Translations under genes and position numbers: made by a program | Shown: positions 46,777-55,650 of the stretch, piece by piece | Position numbering within the stretch: the stretch's first letter is position 1 | Layout of the letters: every line of letters begins with the position of its first letter | The notes under the pieces: model-generated | What the model saw: the letters and a program-made list of their open reading frames with translations, nothing else | Databases searched by the model: none | What the model was told of the DNA's origin: nothing | Assembly: GCF_014698305.1 (NCBI RefSeq) | Contig: NZ_JACJST010000031.1 | Coordinates: 1-60,800, forward strand | From: Anabaena lutea FACHB-196 | GTDB taxonomy: Bacteria > Cyanobacteriota > Cyanobacteriia > Cyanobacteriales > Nostocaceae | Length of the DNA: 60,800 nucleotides | Reading direction: 5' to 3'

Positions 46777-48705
46777 TCACTTTTTCAATAACCTTAAACC
46801 ACTCAAAGTCACTAATACCGTCGAACCTTCATGGCCGATAACGCCTATAGGGAGGTTAATATTCCCGAAAAAGTTACCAATCAAGAGTAAAACAATAAAA
46901 CCTAAAGCTACAGTAATATTTTGTTTGATTATAGAGTGCGATCGCTTGCCCAATTTCATCGCCACCGCAATCTTTTCTAAATTATCCGCCATCAATACTA
47001 TATCTGCGGTTTCCAAAGCCACATCACTACCAGCCACACCCATAGCAATACCAACAGAAGCTTGCGCTAACGCAGGTGCATCATTTATACCATCCCCCAC
47101 CATAGCCACAGTCTGATAATGTTTCTGGAGACTACGAATTACATCTAGTTTATCTTCTGGCAAAAGCTCTGCATACACTCGATCAATTCCCAGCAACTTA
47201 GCCACAGTTTGGGCTGTTCTGTGATTATCCCCAGTTAACATGACAATTTCTTCAATTCCCAACTTCCGTAACTGGTGAATAGTTGCAGCTGCTTCTTGTC
47301 TGACTTCATCTGCGATCGCAATTATACCCAAACAATTGACGATTCCTGATTGAGAATTCTCCCTGGCTACCCAAACCACAGTTTTACCCTCATCTTCCCA
47401 ACCTTGCGCCGTTTTTTGCAAAGCTGCGGGTAAATTAGTCACATACTTTTTAATAAAAGTCCCATTCCCGACAATGATCTTTTGTTCATCTACTATGCCA
47501 ATAATACCCTGTCCTGGGAGAGCTTGCGCCGCAATTGCCCGTTCCCATGTTAACTCAGCCGCAGCTTGAATAATTGCCTTAGCAATGGGATGTTCAGAAG
47601 CCGATTCTACAGATGCTGCTGCTGTTAATACATCATTGTCAGTAAATTCCTCAAATGCAATTACCTGAGAGACTTTTACCAGTCCTGTAGTCAGAGTACC
47701 AGTTTTATCAAATGCGATCGCTCTAACTTTCCCCATCATCTCCAATTGAGAGCCATTTTTAAACAAAATTCCCCTTCTTGCACCATTAGCAATTCCAGAC
47801 AGTAAAGTAGGCATTATTGCTGCCATTAAAGCACAGGGAGAAGCTACCACCAAAAAAGTTAAAGCCCGATAAATCGTAGTTTCCCAATCCCAACCCCAGA
47901 GAAATGGCGGTAAAATTGCCAATAATATCCCCACAATCACAATAAACCGCGCATAGCCCCGTTCAAATTTTTCGATAAACTCTTGAGAAGGTGGTGCTTC
48001 TGTTTGCGCTTGTTCAACTAACTTAATTACCCGTTGAATTAAACTACTTTCCGCAGGTTTGTGTACTTGCAACTGTAACGCCCCATAACCGTTGAGACTA
48101 CCCGCAAAAACTTCCTCTCCCACCGTTTTTTCTACAGGTAAAGATTCCCCCGTAATAGCTGCTTGATTTAAAGTACTGTAACCAGATAAAATCACCCCAT
48201 CAGTAGGAATTATTTCCCCCGGTTTCACAACTATTTCATCTCCCACCCGTAACTCAGAGATAGAAACCATTTCCTCACTTCTTTGACGCAGAACCCGCGC
48301 TGTATCTGCTGTCAAACTCATCAAACTGCGGATACTGCGTTCTGTGCGACGCATAGCGTAACCTTCCAAAGCGCCACTAATCGCAAAAATGAGAATTAAA
48401 ATCGCACCATCAATAATTAGATGATATTCCTGTTTCCATAATCCCAAACTAGCAGCCCCTAGCGCCGCCACTATCATCAGTAAATCTACATCTAGTTCTT
48501 TTTCTTTAAAAAGAGTAGTTAGTCCCTCACGAGCGCTTTCATAACCGCCAATGACATAAGCCGCAGGTAACAGTAGCAACGCCAAACCCAACCAGTTGAG
48601 ATGTAAAGCAAACCAGCCGAGAAATAGCAAGAAACCACAAAGCATTGCGGCAACAGCGTCAGCGTGTTCTGTAGTGAATTGTTGAAACCGTTGGGGGTAG
48701 AGCAT
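46777..48705 (-). CDS. P1B-4-type heavy-metal ATPase (CoaT-like)
   Basis: This is a metal-exporting P-type ATPase. The phosphorylation site is DKTGTLTTG, the hinge is MVGDGINDAPALA, and SEHPIAKAI carries the HP motif of heavy-metal pumps. The membrane metal site is SPCALM, with HEGSTVLVTLSGL in the last helix. SPC plus HEG[G/S]T marks the P1B-4 group, which includes the cobalt exporter CoaT of Synechocystis. There is no N-terminal metal-binding domain, as usual for this group. Length 642. Its promoter has a MerR-type 20-base spacer with a perfect dyad. Substrate cobalt, zinc or iron is inferred from the group only. Confidence 0.87.
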   Translation of the reverse strand: MLYPQRFQQFTTEHADAVAAMLCGFLLFLGWFALHLNWLGLALLLLPAAYVIGGYESAREGLTTLFKEKELDVDLLMIVAALGAASLGLWKQEYHLIIDGAILILIFAISGALEGYAMRRTERSIRSLMSLTADTARVLRQRSEEMVSISELRVGDEIVVKPGEIIPTDGVILSGYSTLNQAAITGESLPVEKTVGEEVFAGSLNGYGALQLQVHKPAESSLIQRVIKLVEQAQTEAPPSQEFIEKFERGYARFIVIVGILLAILPPFLWGWDWETTIYRALTFLVVASPCALMAAIMPTLLSGIANGARRGILFKNGSQLEMMGKVRAIAFDKTGTLTTGLVKVSQVIAFEEFTDNDVLTAAASVESASEHPIAKAIIQAAAELTWERAIAAQALPGQGIIGIVDEQKIIVGNGTFIKKYVTNLPAALQKTAQGWEDEGKTVVWVARENSQSGIVNCLGIIAIADEVRQEAAATIHQLRKLGIEEIVMLTGDNHRTAQTVAKLLGIDRVYAELLPEDKLDVIRSLQKHYQTVAMVGDGINDAPALAQASVGIAMGVAGSDVALETADIVLMADNLEKIAVAMKLGKRSHSIIKQNITVALGFIVLLLIGNFFGNINLPIGVIGHEGSTVLVTLSGLRLLKK

Positions 48706-48732
48706 AAGAGTTGTCTGAAGATAACTACTCTC

Positions 48733-48764
48733 ACCCTAAACCTTGACATCAATGTCAATGTCAA
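48733..48764 (-). promoter_or_regulatory. MerR-type promoter of the metal ATPase gene
   Basis: On the minus strand TTGACA (48759-48764) and TAGGGT (48733-48738) are 20 bases apart. In the spacer, TTGACAT (48743-48749), two bases and ATGTCAA (48752-48758) form a perfect dyad. This is the design of MerR-activated metal pumps such as coaT under CoaR. The putative -10 is 28 bases from the start codon. Confidence 0.75.
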
Positions 48765-48843
48765 GAATGTGGGCTTTATTTTTTGTCGCTACACCTTATA
48801 CTTGATCTCAATATCTAAACCCTATTTAGCAACCTATTAATTC

Positions 48844-50055
48844 ATGCGCTCTCGGCAAAGTATCCTGGAAATGTTTGCGACTTTCCTACAATTTGAAGCT
48901 GAACGCTTCAATGGTTGGGTATATGATGCCAAATTACGCCGCAGCATCCAAAATCTCTTATTACAGATACCCCAAACGCAAAACTCAGAAAATTTTTGGG
49001 CAATTTACTGGCATAAAGCTTGGCAAACTCAACCAAATTCCTTAGCGCTTGGTCATCTATCTGCGTATTTGCAAGAAACCTGTTATTGGTCTGTACAAAG
49101 AACAATTCCCCAATTTTCTAGCTTACAGAGTAGTTTATCTGATTGTTTTCAAATAGCAATTTCAGAAGTTCCCAAAATCTTAAAAGGTTGTGATCCTAAT
49201 CAAAAAGCTAGTTTAAAAAGTTATAGTGCTGTAGCTTTTGGTAATATTATTCGTGATGCTTTACGCCAAAAACAAGAAATAGATTTTTGTAATGATTGGG
49301 CATTATTGCTGAAATTAAGCCGCAAGCGACTCCAGGAAGCTTTACAAAATGCTGGGGTGACAGATGAGATTATTGCTTGTTACCTGTTGGCTTGGAAATG
49401 TTTTACAGATGGTTATATTCTGGGTAAATCACCAGGTGTCCGTAAATTACAAAAACCTGACCAAGAGACTTGGGAAACCATAACTCAACTCTACAACCGC
49501 GAATGCTTAACCCTAAACCCACCTGGGACAGAATGCAATGGGGAAACTCTAGAAAAATGGCTAGTTTTTTGTGCCAAACAGGTGCGTGCTTATCTTTATC
49601 CAGTAGTTTCTTCCCTCAACTTACCCAAGCTAGGACAAGCAGAAGGTGAATTACAAGATGATTTACCAGATAATACTCATGAATCTTTACTAACTAGTAT
49701 AATTGCTGAGGAAGAAGCCGAAACTCAAAAAAATCAACAAACAGAAATCCACAACTTGTTAATTTCGGCCTTGGGAAAACTGACTCCACAATCACAGCAG
49801 TTATTGCAGCTATATTATCAGCAAGGACTCACTCAACAACAAATTGCCCAACAGCAACAAATCCAGCAATATCAAGTTTCACGCCAATTAGCTAAAGCCA
49901 GAGAATCCCTACTGCTGGCCATTAGCAAATGGAGTCAGGAGAAAATGCATATTTCTCCAACTTCCAACGTGGTGAAATATATTAGTGCAGTGTTGGAAGA
50001 GTGGTTACAGAATTATTTTCGTAATCTGGAATCTCACTCCTCAAAGGAGAAATAG
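48844..50055 (+). CDS. Divergent sigma-70-like protein with region-4 helix-turn-helix
   Basis: The first 300 residues are helical and hard to assign (MRSRQSILEMFATFLQFEAE, RLQEALQNAGVTDEIIACYL). They replace a normal sigma region 2 or carry a strongly changed one. Residues 313-357 (LTPQSQQLLQLYYQQGLTQQ, QIAQQQQIQQYQVSRQLAKA) form a sigma region-4-type helix-turn-helix with DNA-reading helix QYQVSRQLAKARESL. Length 403. The DUF1822 gene follows after two bases with AGGAG inside the end of this gene, so they are co-translated. Cyanobacteria have families of such proteins next to DUF1822 and CHAT/CHASE2 genes. Its activity as a sigma factor is inferred, not shown. Confidence 0.75.
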   Translation: MRSRQSILEMFATFLQFEAERFNGWVYDAKLRRSIQNLLLQIPQTQNSENFWAIYWHKAWQTQPNSLALGHLSAYLQETCYWSVQRTIPQFSSLQSSLSDCFQIAISEVPKILKGCDPNQKASLKSYSAVAFGNIIRDALRQKQEIDFCNDWALLLKLSRKRLQEALQNAGVTDEIIACYLLAWKCFTDGYILGKSPGVRKLQKPDQETWETITQLYNRECLTLNPPGTECNGETLEKWLVFCAKQVRAYLYPVVSSLNLPKLGQAEGELQDDLPDNTHESLLTSIIAEEEAETQKNQQTEIHNLLISALGKLTPQSQQLLQLYYQQGLTQQQIAQQQQIQQYQVSRQLAKARESLLLAISKWSQEKMHISPTSNVVKYISAVLEEWLQNYFRNLESHSSKEK

Positions 50056-50057
50056 TT

Positions 50058-51203
50058 ATGTCTCTGTTCTGTGTCCCCCCTACCCAACTGTGGTTAGAGG
50101 TTTCTTTAGAGGTACAAAACCAATCTTGGCAGCAAAGCCAGTCTTTTGTGAGTCCTCTCGGTCGTTGGAATGCCTTTCTTAATCAAGTATGTCTCAGTAC
50201 CTTTTTGCCTTGGTTGCAAACAGAATATGCACCAGAAGCTACTTTAGAAACCCTTCCCGATATTTGGGAAGTAGTTAGCGGTACTGCTATAAATCTGGAT
50301 ACAAAGCGCCTGATTCTGATTCCAGATAAAAATTTAGAAACTAGAGAATTTCATGTTCCCCAAGAATGGATAGATATTCCTAAGTTAGCTGGAGATTATT
50401 ATCTAGCAGTACAAGTTAATCCTGATGGTGCGTGGCTGCGAATTTGGGGTTATACCACCCATGAGCAGTTAAAAAATCAAGGTAGCTATGATCCTCAAGA
50501 GAGGACTTATTCTCTGGAAGCCAATCAGATGATTGAGGATTTAAATGTGCTTTGGGTTGTACGGCAATTGTATCCTGAAGAACAAACACAAGTAGAAATT
50601 TCTCCTTTGCCTATTTTATCAGCTACCCAAGCAGAAAACCTCAAGCAGAGATTAGCAAATCCCACAATTATTAATCCTCGCTTAGAATTGCCCTTTGAAA
50701 TTTGGGGAGCATTATTAGAAAGCGAAGACTTTTTCCAACAAACACAGAATTCAACAATTGTTAATTTGCGTCAGTGGTTTGAGAATGTTGTTACCAATAG
50801 CTGGCAAACAATAGAATCTTTATTTGGTGCAGAATCAAATTTAGCCTTTAGCTTTCGTCAAACTAATGATGTTGTTGAAGAATCAATTCGACGGGTAAAA
50901 GTTATTGATTTACCTACTCAAGATGGTAATCAAGCAGTGGTATTGATGTTGACTGTGATAGCAGAAACAGATGGAAGAGTAGGAATTCGCGCTCAGTTAT
51001 ATCCGAATAATCGCAATTCTTATTTACCAACTAATGTTAGACTAGCATTGATTTCCACATCAGGCGATGTTGTGCAATCAGTAGCAGCAAGGGAAGCAGA
51101 TAATTCTATTCAACTGAAAAGGTTTCGATGTCCAGTGAATACAAGATTTAGTATTCAGGTTGCTTTAGATGATTTCACCTTCACAGAAGAGTTTGAATGT
51201 TAA
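50058..51203 (+). CDS. DUF1822 protein
   Basis: The length (381) and order FVSPLGRWNAFLNQVCLSTF, RLILIPDKNLETREFHVPQE, VQVNPDGAWLRIWGYTTHEQ, and a beta-rich tail (AVVLMLTVIAETDGRVGIRA, LPTNVRLALISTSGDV) fit DUF1822, a family seen in cyanobacteria and without known function. It has no signal peptide or membrane helix, so it should be cytoplasmic. It is two bases behind the sigma-like gene with a good AGGAG site. As the protein between a sigma-like factor and a protease, it is the natural candidate for an anti-sigma or a protease substrate. This is a hypothesis from position only. Confidence 0.8.
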   Translation: MSLFCVPPTQLWLEVSLEVQNQSWQQSQSFVSPLGRWNAFLNQVCLSTFLPWLQTEYAPEATLETLPDIWEVVSGTAINLDTKRLILIPDKNLETREFHVPQEWIDIPKLAGDYYLAVQVNPDGAWLRIWGYTTHEQLKNQGSYDPQERTYSLEANQMIEDLNVLWVVRQLYPEEQTQVEISPLPILSATQAENLKQRLANPTIINPRLELPFEIWGALLESEDFFQQTQNSTIVNLRQWFENVVTNSWQTIESLFGAESNLAFSFRQTNDVVEESIRRVKVIDLPTQDGNQAVVLMLTVIAETDGRVGIRAQLYPNNRNSYLPTNVRLALISTSGDVVQSVAAREADNSIQLKRFRCPVNTRFSIQVALDDFTFTEEFEC

Positions 51204-51304
51204 TTAAATGTCTGAATTATCTCGTTTATCTCGTTCCCAGGCTCTGACTGGGAATGCCATCACAGAGCCTCTGCCTCTGATATCATCGTTGCTAGAGCCA
51301 TAGA

Positions 51305-51410
51305 CAGAGCCTACTAAAATTCATTCTCATATAGAATATAGGAATGAGAAAATGAGAAATAGGCAGAGCCTACTAAAATTCATTCCCATACAGAGTATGG
51401 GAACGAGAAA
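51305..51410. repeat. Two tandem copies of a hairpin repeat
   Basis: CAGAGCCTACTAAAATTCAT and about 28 further bases occur at 51305-51351 and 51364-51410. The second holds a CCATAC/GTATGG hairpin. The spacer at 51226-51256 holds TCGTTCCCAGGCTCTGACTG, another common repeat. This fills the gap between DUF1822 and the CHAT gene. Confidence 0.75.
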
Positions 51411-51444
51411 TTAATTACAAATTACAAATTACAAATTACCAACC

Positions 51445-53805
51445 ATGAGTAAATTGATCGTCCTAAATTTAGGAAAAGGAAACTTACACCAAGGGTTTCC
51501 CACGGTCATAGCTCAACTTTGGCAAACGGATATTCCTAATCCCATGCAATTTACAGGTGGATTACCTGCTGCACCACAATTAGAGCATCTTTATCAACGT
51601 TGGCAACAATTGTATACAGCTTTGTATGCCAGTTTAGGATGGCGTAGTCACAACATTTCTGCATTTGAAATTGATGAAGAAGACGTTACCCATATTTCCC
51701 AAACTGAGTTTGAAAACCTCTGCCAAGAATTACAAAAAAGTCTGAATATATGGCTCAATAGTTTGCTGTTTCTGAATATTGACCGCAAACTGCGTACTCA
51801 ACTTTTACCTACAGATGAAATTCGCTGCATTATTACTTCTGAATGCCATCAAGTTTTACAGTTGCCTTGGTGTTTGTGGCATTTTTTTAATGATTACCCA
51901 TTAGCAGAAATAGCCCTCAGTCCTCCTGAATATACCCGTGCAATTAAAACCAAGCAGAGAAAGACTAATGGTAAAGTTAGAATTTTAGCTATTTTAGGCG
52001 ATCGCAATGGCATCGATCTGGAAAAAGACCAAAATTTACTTCGACAATTACCTAATGCTGAACTCAAATTTTTAGTTGAACCCAACCGTTCCCAACTTAC
52101 AGAACAATTATGGGAATCTGGTTGGGACATTCTCTTTTTTGCGGGGCATAGTTCCAGCCAAGGGAAAGGGAAAATGGTACTAAATGCTCGCGAAACTTTG
52201 ACCATTGATCAATTAAAGTATGGTTTACAAAAAGCGATCGCACAAGGTTTGCATTTAGCAATTTTTAACTCTTGTGATGGTTTGGGCATAGCAGAAGATT
52301 TAGCTGATTTGCATTTACCTCAAGTGATTGTCATGCGAGAACCTGTGCCAGACCGGGTTGCACAGGAATTTTTAAAGCATTTCCTCGCTGTTTTTTCACG
52401 AGGACAAACTTTGTATACAGCAGTTAGGGAAGCTAGGGAAAGGTTACAGTCTTTAGAACAGGATTTTCCCTGTGCTACTTGGTTGCCCGTGATTTGCCAG
52501 AATCCATCGGAAATATCGCCAACATGGCCAGATTTGTGCGGTCAGCAGTCTGGTTCACAGTTGTCACGTGCCAATTTACAACAGTTACCAATTGTTTGTT
52601 TTAGTAGTTCAATTATTACTTTTTTGATAGTATTAATACGGTTGTTTGGAGGAATGGAAGCCCTAGAAATAGGAGCATTTGATCAATTAATGCGATCGCG
52701 CCCCAAAGAACAACCAGACTCTCGGCTATTGGTTGTAACCATTACTGACCAAGATATTCAAGCCCAAGGACAAGAACCCAGACAAGGTTCACTTTCAGAT
52801 AAATATCTCAACTTGTTGCTGGCAAAACTCGAACAATATCAACCCGCAGTCATTGGTCTAGATATATACCGGGATTTTCCCGTGAGTGCCAATCAACCAG
52901 AACTAGCCAAACGGATGCAAAAAAGCGATCGCTTGATTGCTATTTGTAAACGTGCTGACCCAGAATATGACCCCACAGGCGTTTCACCTCCACCGGAAAT
53001 ACCAGAAACACGGTTGGGTTTTAGCGACTTTATCGAAGACAACGACAGTGTAATGCGCCGTCATTTGGTAGCAATGACTCCCAACCCCATCTCATCAACT
53101 TGTACACCAGCTTATGCCTTCAGCACTCGGTTAGCATTTTTATATCTGCAATCACAAGGAATCACAGCCAAATTTACACCAGATTGGGATTTACAACTAG
53201 GGAATCAAACCTTCGGACGTTTGCACAAACGAAGTGGCGGTTATCAGTCTATAGATGCACAAGGCAGTCAAATCCTGCTGAACTATCGTTTTTCACCCTC
53301 TGTGCAAGCGTTGGCTTCGCCCGCCGCAGGCATCGCCCCACAAGTTACCATGAGCCAAGTATTAAACGGGCAAATTAACCCCAATGCCGTTAAAAATCGC
53401 ATTATTCTCATTGGTGTAACCAGTAACAGCAGCAGTGATTATTGGTCTACACCATACAGTAAAAGCCCATTAAAAGTTGTACCAGGCATATTCATCCAAG
53501 CACAGATGGTGAGCCAAATTATCAGTGCTGCATTAGACAACCGACCCTTGTTATGGGTTTGGACTCAATGGGGTGAAATCTGCTGGATTTGCTGTTGGTC
53601 TTTAACAGGTGGATTACTAGGCTGGTATTTTCGGAAAATTAGATATTTAAGTATTGCGTTAGCTACGGCAATAGGCACAATATCTGGACTCTGCTTGTTC
53701 ATATTAATTCAAGGAGGTTGGATACCCTTAGTACCACCTCTAATTTGCTTAGTAGTTTCTAGCATTCAAGTTACCTATATCAGTAAAAAATTACAGAAAT
53801 TTTAG
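51445..53805 (+). CDS. CHAT caspase-like protease fused to CHASE2 sensor and three membrane helices
   Basis: The order is: an N-terminal CHAT-linked region (1-170), a caspase-like CHAT domain (about 175-355) with the catalytic pair His235 (LFFAGHSSSQG) and Cys277 (AIFNSCDGLG), and a membrane helix (about 382-401). A CHASE2 extracytoplasmic sensor follows (about 402-690: SRLLVVTITDQDIQAQGQEP, YQPAVIGLDIYRDFPV, NRIILIGVTSNSSSDYW), then three helices at the end (about 697-786). The protease is predicted on the cytoplasmic side and the sensor outside. Length 786. Both catalytic residues are present, so activity is likely. It follows sigma-like and DUF1822 genes on the same strand after 241 bases. 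Confidence 0.88.
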   Translation: MSKLIVLNLGKGNLHQGFPTVIAQLWQTDIPNPMQFTGGLPAAPQLEHLYQRWQQLYTALYASLGWRSHNISAFEIDEEDVTHISQTEFENLCQELQKSLNIWLNSLLFLNIDRKLRTQLLPTDEIRCIITSECHQVLQLPWCLWHFFNDYPLAEIALSPPEYTRAIKTKQRKTNGKVRILAILGDRNGIDLEKDQNLLRQLPNAELKFLVEPNRSQLTEQLWESGWDILFFAGHSSSQGKGKMVLNARETLTIDQLKYGLQKAIAQGLHLAIFNSCDGLGIAEDLADLHLPQVIVMREPVPDRVAQEFLKHFLAVFSRGQTLYTAVREARERLQSLEQDFPCATWLPVICQNPSEISPTWPDLCGQQSGSQLSRANLQQLPIVCFSSSIITFLIVLIRLFGGMEALEIGAFDQLMRSRPKEQPDSRLLVVTITDQDIQAQGQEPRQGSLSDKYLNLLLAKLEQYQPAVIGLDIYRDFPVSANQPELAKRMQKSDRLIAICKRADPEYDPTGVSPPPEIPETRLGFSDFIEDNDSVMRRHLVAMTPNPISSTCTPAYAFSTRLAFLYLQSQGITAKFTPDWDLQLGNQTFGRLHKRSGGYQSIDAQGSQILLNYRFSPSVQALASPAAGIAPQVTMSQVLNGQINPNAVKNRIILIGVTSNSSSDYWSTPYSKSPLKVVPGIFIQAQMVSQIISAALDNRPLLWVWTQWGEICWICCWSLTGGLLGWYFRKIRYLSIALATAIGTISGLCLFILIQGGWIPLVPPLICLVVSSIQVTYISKKLQKF

Positions 53806-54161
53806 ATATTAAAAGTATATTAAAAACTTAGGAAAATTACGTACACAGTTATATACAAAAGGTAGGTAGCAAGGCGCACTTACGGTTCTGATGCGGCGGG
53901 ATTATAGCGATATAATCTTGCTATCCGCCCACGGTGATGCCGTATTTTACAGAAGTTGCATATATGTGGACGAATATTAGTAATAAAGACATAATCAGAT
54001 AAATCACAACTAAAACATAATCCTTAACTTGCTTAAAAATGAAACATAATTTTGATTTAATTATCTTCAGGGATTAATACTGCTGAAAAAATATAGCAAT
54101 TTTTCGGCTTACAAAATTTATTCGTAACCATCCTCACTTTTTAATTTAACAAAAAATTACA
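53806..54161. other. 356-base gap after the CHAT-CHASE2 gene
   Basis: The first 55 bases are repeated in degenerate form at 58433-58484 (see the relic there). A GATTATA-GCGA-TATAATC hairpin lies at 53900-53917. The rest is AT-rich leader for the next gene. No gene is seen. Confidence 0.5.
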
Positions 54162-55370
54162 ATGGTTAGTCAGGAATACATCTCTCATTGGAAACATATC
54201 CAAGAAATTTTATTAACCAATTTATTTGGATATTTACCCACAAATATTATAGGAGGCAAATTAAGAAATTTACTATATCGTAATATTCTTCATAAAATAG
54301 GTAAATCAGTTTTTCTTGAAAATAATGTTAAAATTTTTAATGCTTCTTGTATTGAAATTGGTAATAAGGTGCAAATTGCACGGAGTGTTAATTTAGATGC
54401 AAGATGGCACTCAAATAATAAAATATATTTAGCAGATGAAGTCAGCCTTGAACAAGGTGTTGATATTAGGGCATTAAACAACACTTCTATTGAGATTTAT
54501 GAAAGAACCTTTATTGGCCCTTACGTCTGTATTGCCGGACCTGGCAATATCAAAATCGGTAAAAACTGTTTAATTGCAGCACAAACAGGTTTATTTGCTA
54601 ATAATCATCTTTATTCAAATCCTACTGAAAATATTAACTCTCAGGGTGTTAGTCGAGAGGGAATTGTAATTGAAGATGATTGTTGGTTAGGCTCAGGGGT
54701 AAAAGTATTAGATGGGGTAAACATTGGAGAAGGCAGCATTATTGGTGCTGGCGCTGTTGTTACTAAAGATATTCCTCCTTTCTCTGTTGCAGTAGGTGTA
54801 CCAGCAAAAGTGATTCGCAGTCGTAAGGAATATTGCAAAGACGGCTGCCGTCTTCCTATTCTGCTCAGTACATCTCTTGCCCAAGTAGAAAAGGCTGCTA
54901 AAGTAAACTATCAACATCTCCAGAACATCAACAATACCGCCAGATGTGATTTACTTTTTAAAAAATTACTTCACTCTATCTGCGAAGTCATGAATGTCGA
55001 TACTGTTACAGTTCTGCTGCCAGCAGAAAAAGAACAACAATTATTTGTGTGTGCGACTATTGGGTTGGAGGAGGAAATTAGAGAAGGCATTCAAATTCCA
55101 TTGGGTTGTGGATTTGCAGGTAAAATAGCAACTAGTGCCAAGCGAATAATTGTAGATGATCTGTCAAAAATAGAAGTTGTAAGCCCTATTTTACGTAATA
55201 AGGGAATCCGGTCAATAATGGGTGTCCCGTTACAACTAAAAGACCAAGTATGCGGTGTCTTGCACGTTGGCAAATTTTGTCCTTACCAATTTACGAACGA
55301 TAGTGTACAGCAATTACAGCTTATTGCTGATTGTATGGGATTAGCAATTGAACCATTATTAAAAATCTAA
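54162..55370 (+). CDS. Hexapeptide acetyltransferase fused to GAF sensor domain
   Basis: Residues 45-225 form a left-handed beta-helix of hexapeptide repeats, as in O-acetyltransferases: [57 protein letters not shown], and the typical end [28 protein letters not shown]. From about residue 255 a GAF domain follows ([60 protein letters not shown]). The enzyme may be switched by a ligand or redox signal. Length 402. It heads a block with two glycosyltransferases, so the substrate is probably a polysaccharide. Confidence 0.85.
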   Translation: MVSQEYISHWKHIQEILLTNLFGYLPTNIIGGKLRNLLYRNILHKIGKSVFLENNVKIFNASCIEIGNKVQIARSVNLDARWHSNNKIYLADEVSLEQGVDIRALNNTSIEIYERTFIGPYVCIAGPGNIKIGKNCLIAAQTGLFANNHLYSNPTENINSQGVSREGIVIEDDCWLGSGVKVLDGVNIGEGSIIGAGAVVTKDIPPFSVAVGVPAKVIRSRKEYCKDGCRLPILLSTSLAQVEKAAKVNYQHLQNINNTARCDLLFKKLLHSICEVMNVDTVTVLLPAEKEQQLFVCATIGLEEEIREGIQIPLGCGFAGKIATSAKRIIVDDLSKIEVVSPILRNKGIRSIMGVPLQLKDQVCGVLHVGKFCPYQFTNDSVQQLQLIADCMGLAIEPLLKI

Positions 55371-55650
55371 AAGTAAAATAGTGGTGAAATTTAATTTATT
55401 ACAGTTGAATTATATTATGTGACAGGGAATAGGTCACAGGTAACAGATTTGGAAGTCTGATTAAGCATCTTGGCTGTTGCTATAAAACCTTGAGTAAGTT
55501 GGCGTTAAAAAATCAACTTATGTAACAAAATGTAAATTCAACCAATACCTTATAAATAGGTCGTTTCACCGTTTTTACAAAACTAAACATATATCAGTTT
55601 TATCGTGCCGACTTACTTAGTTAAAAACCGCAATTAATTAGAGATTTTTT

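Noticed and set aside
54162-55370. GAF domain as a phytochrome-like bilin binder
   Set aside because: No conserved Cys-His bilin attachment motif is seen in the expected place. The GAF may bind something else.
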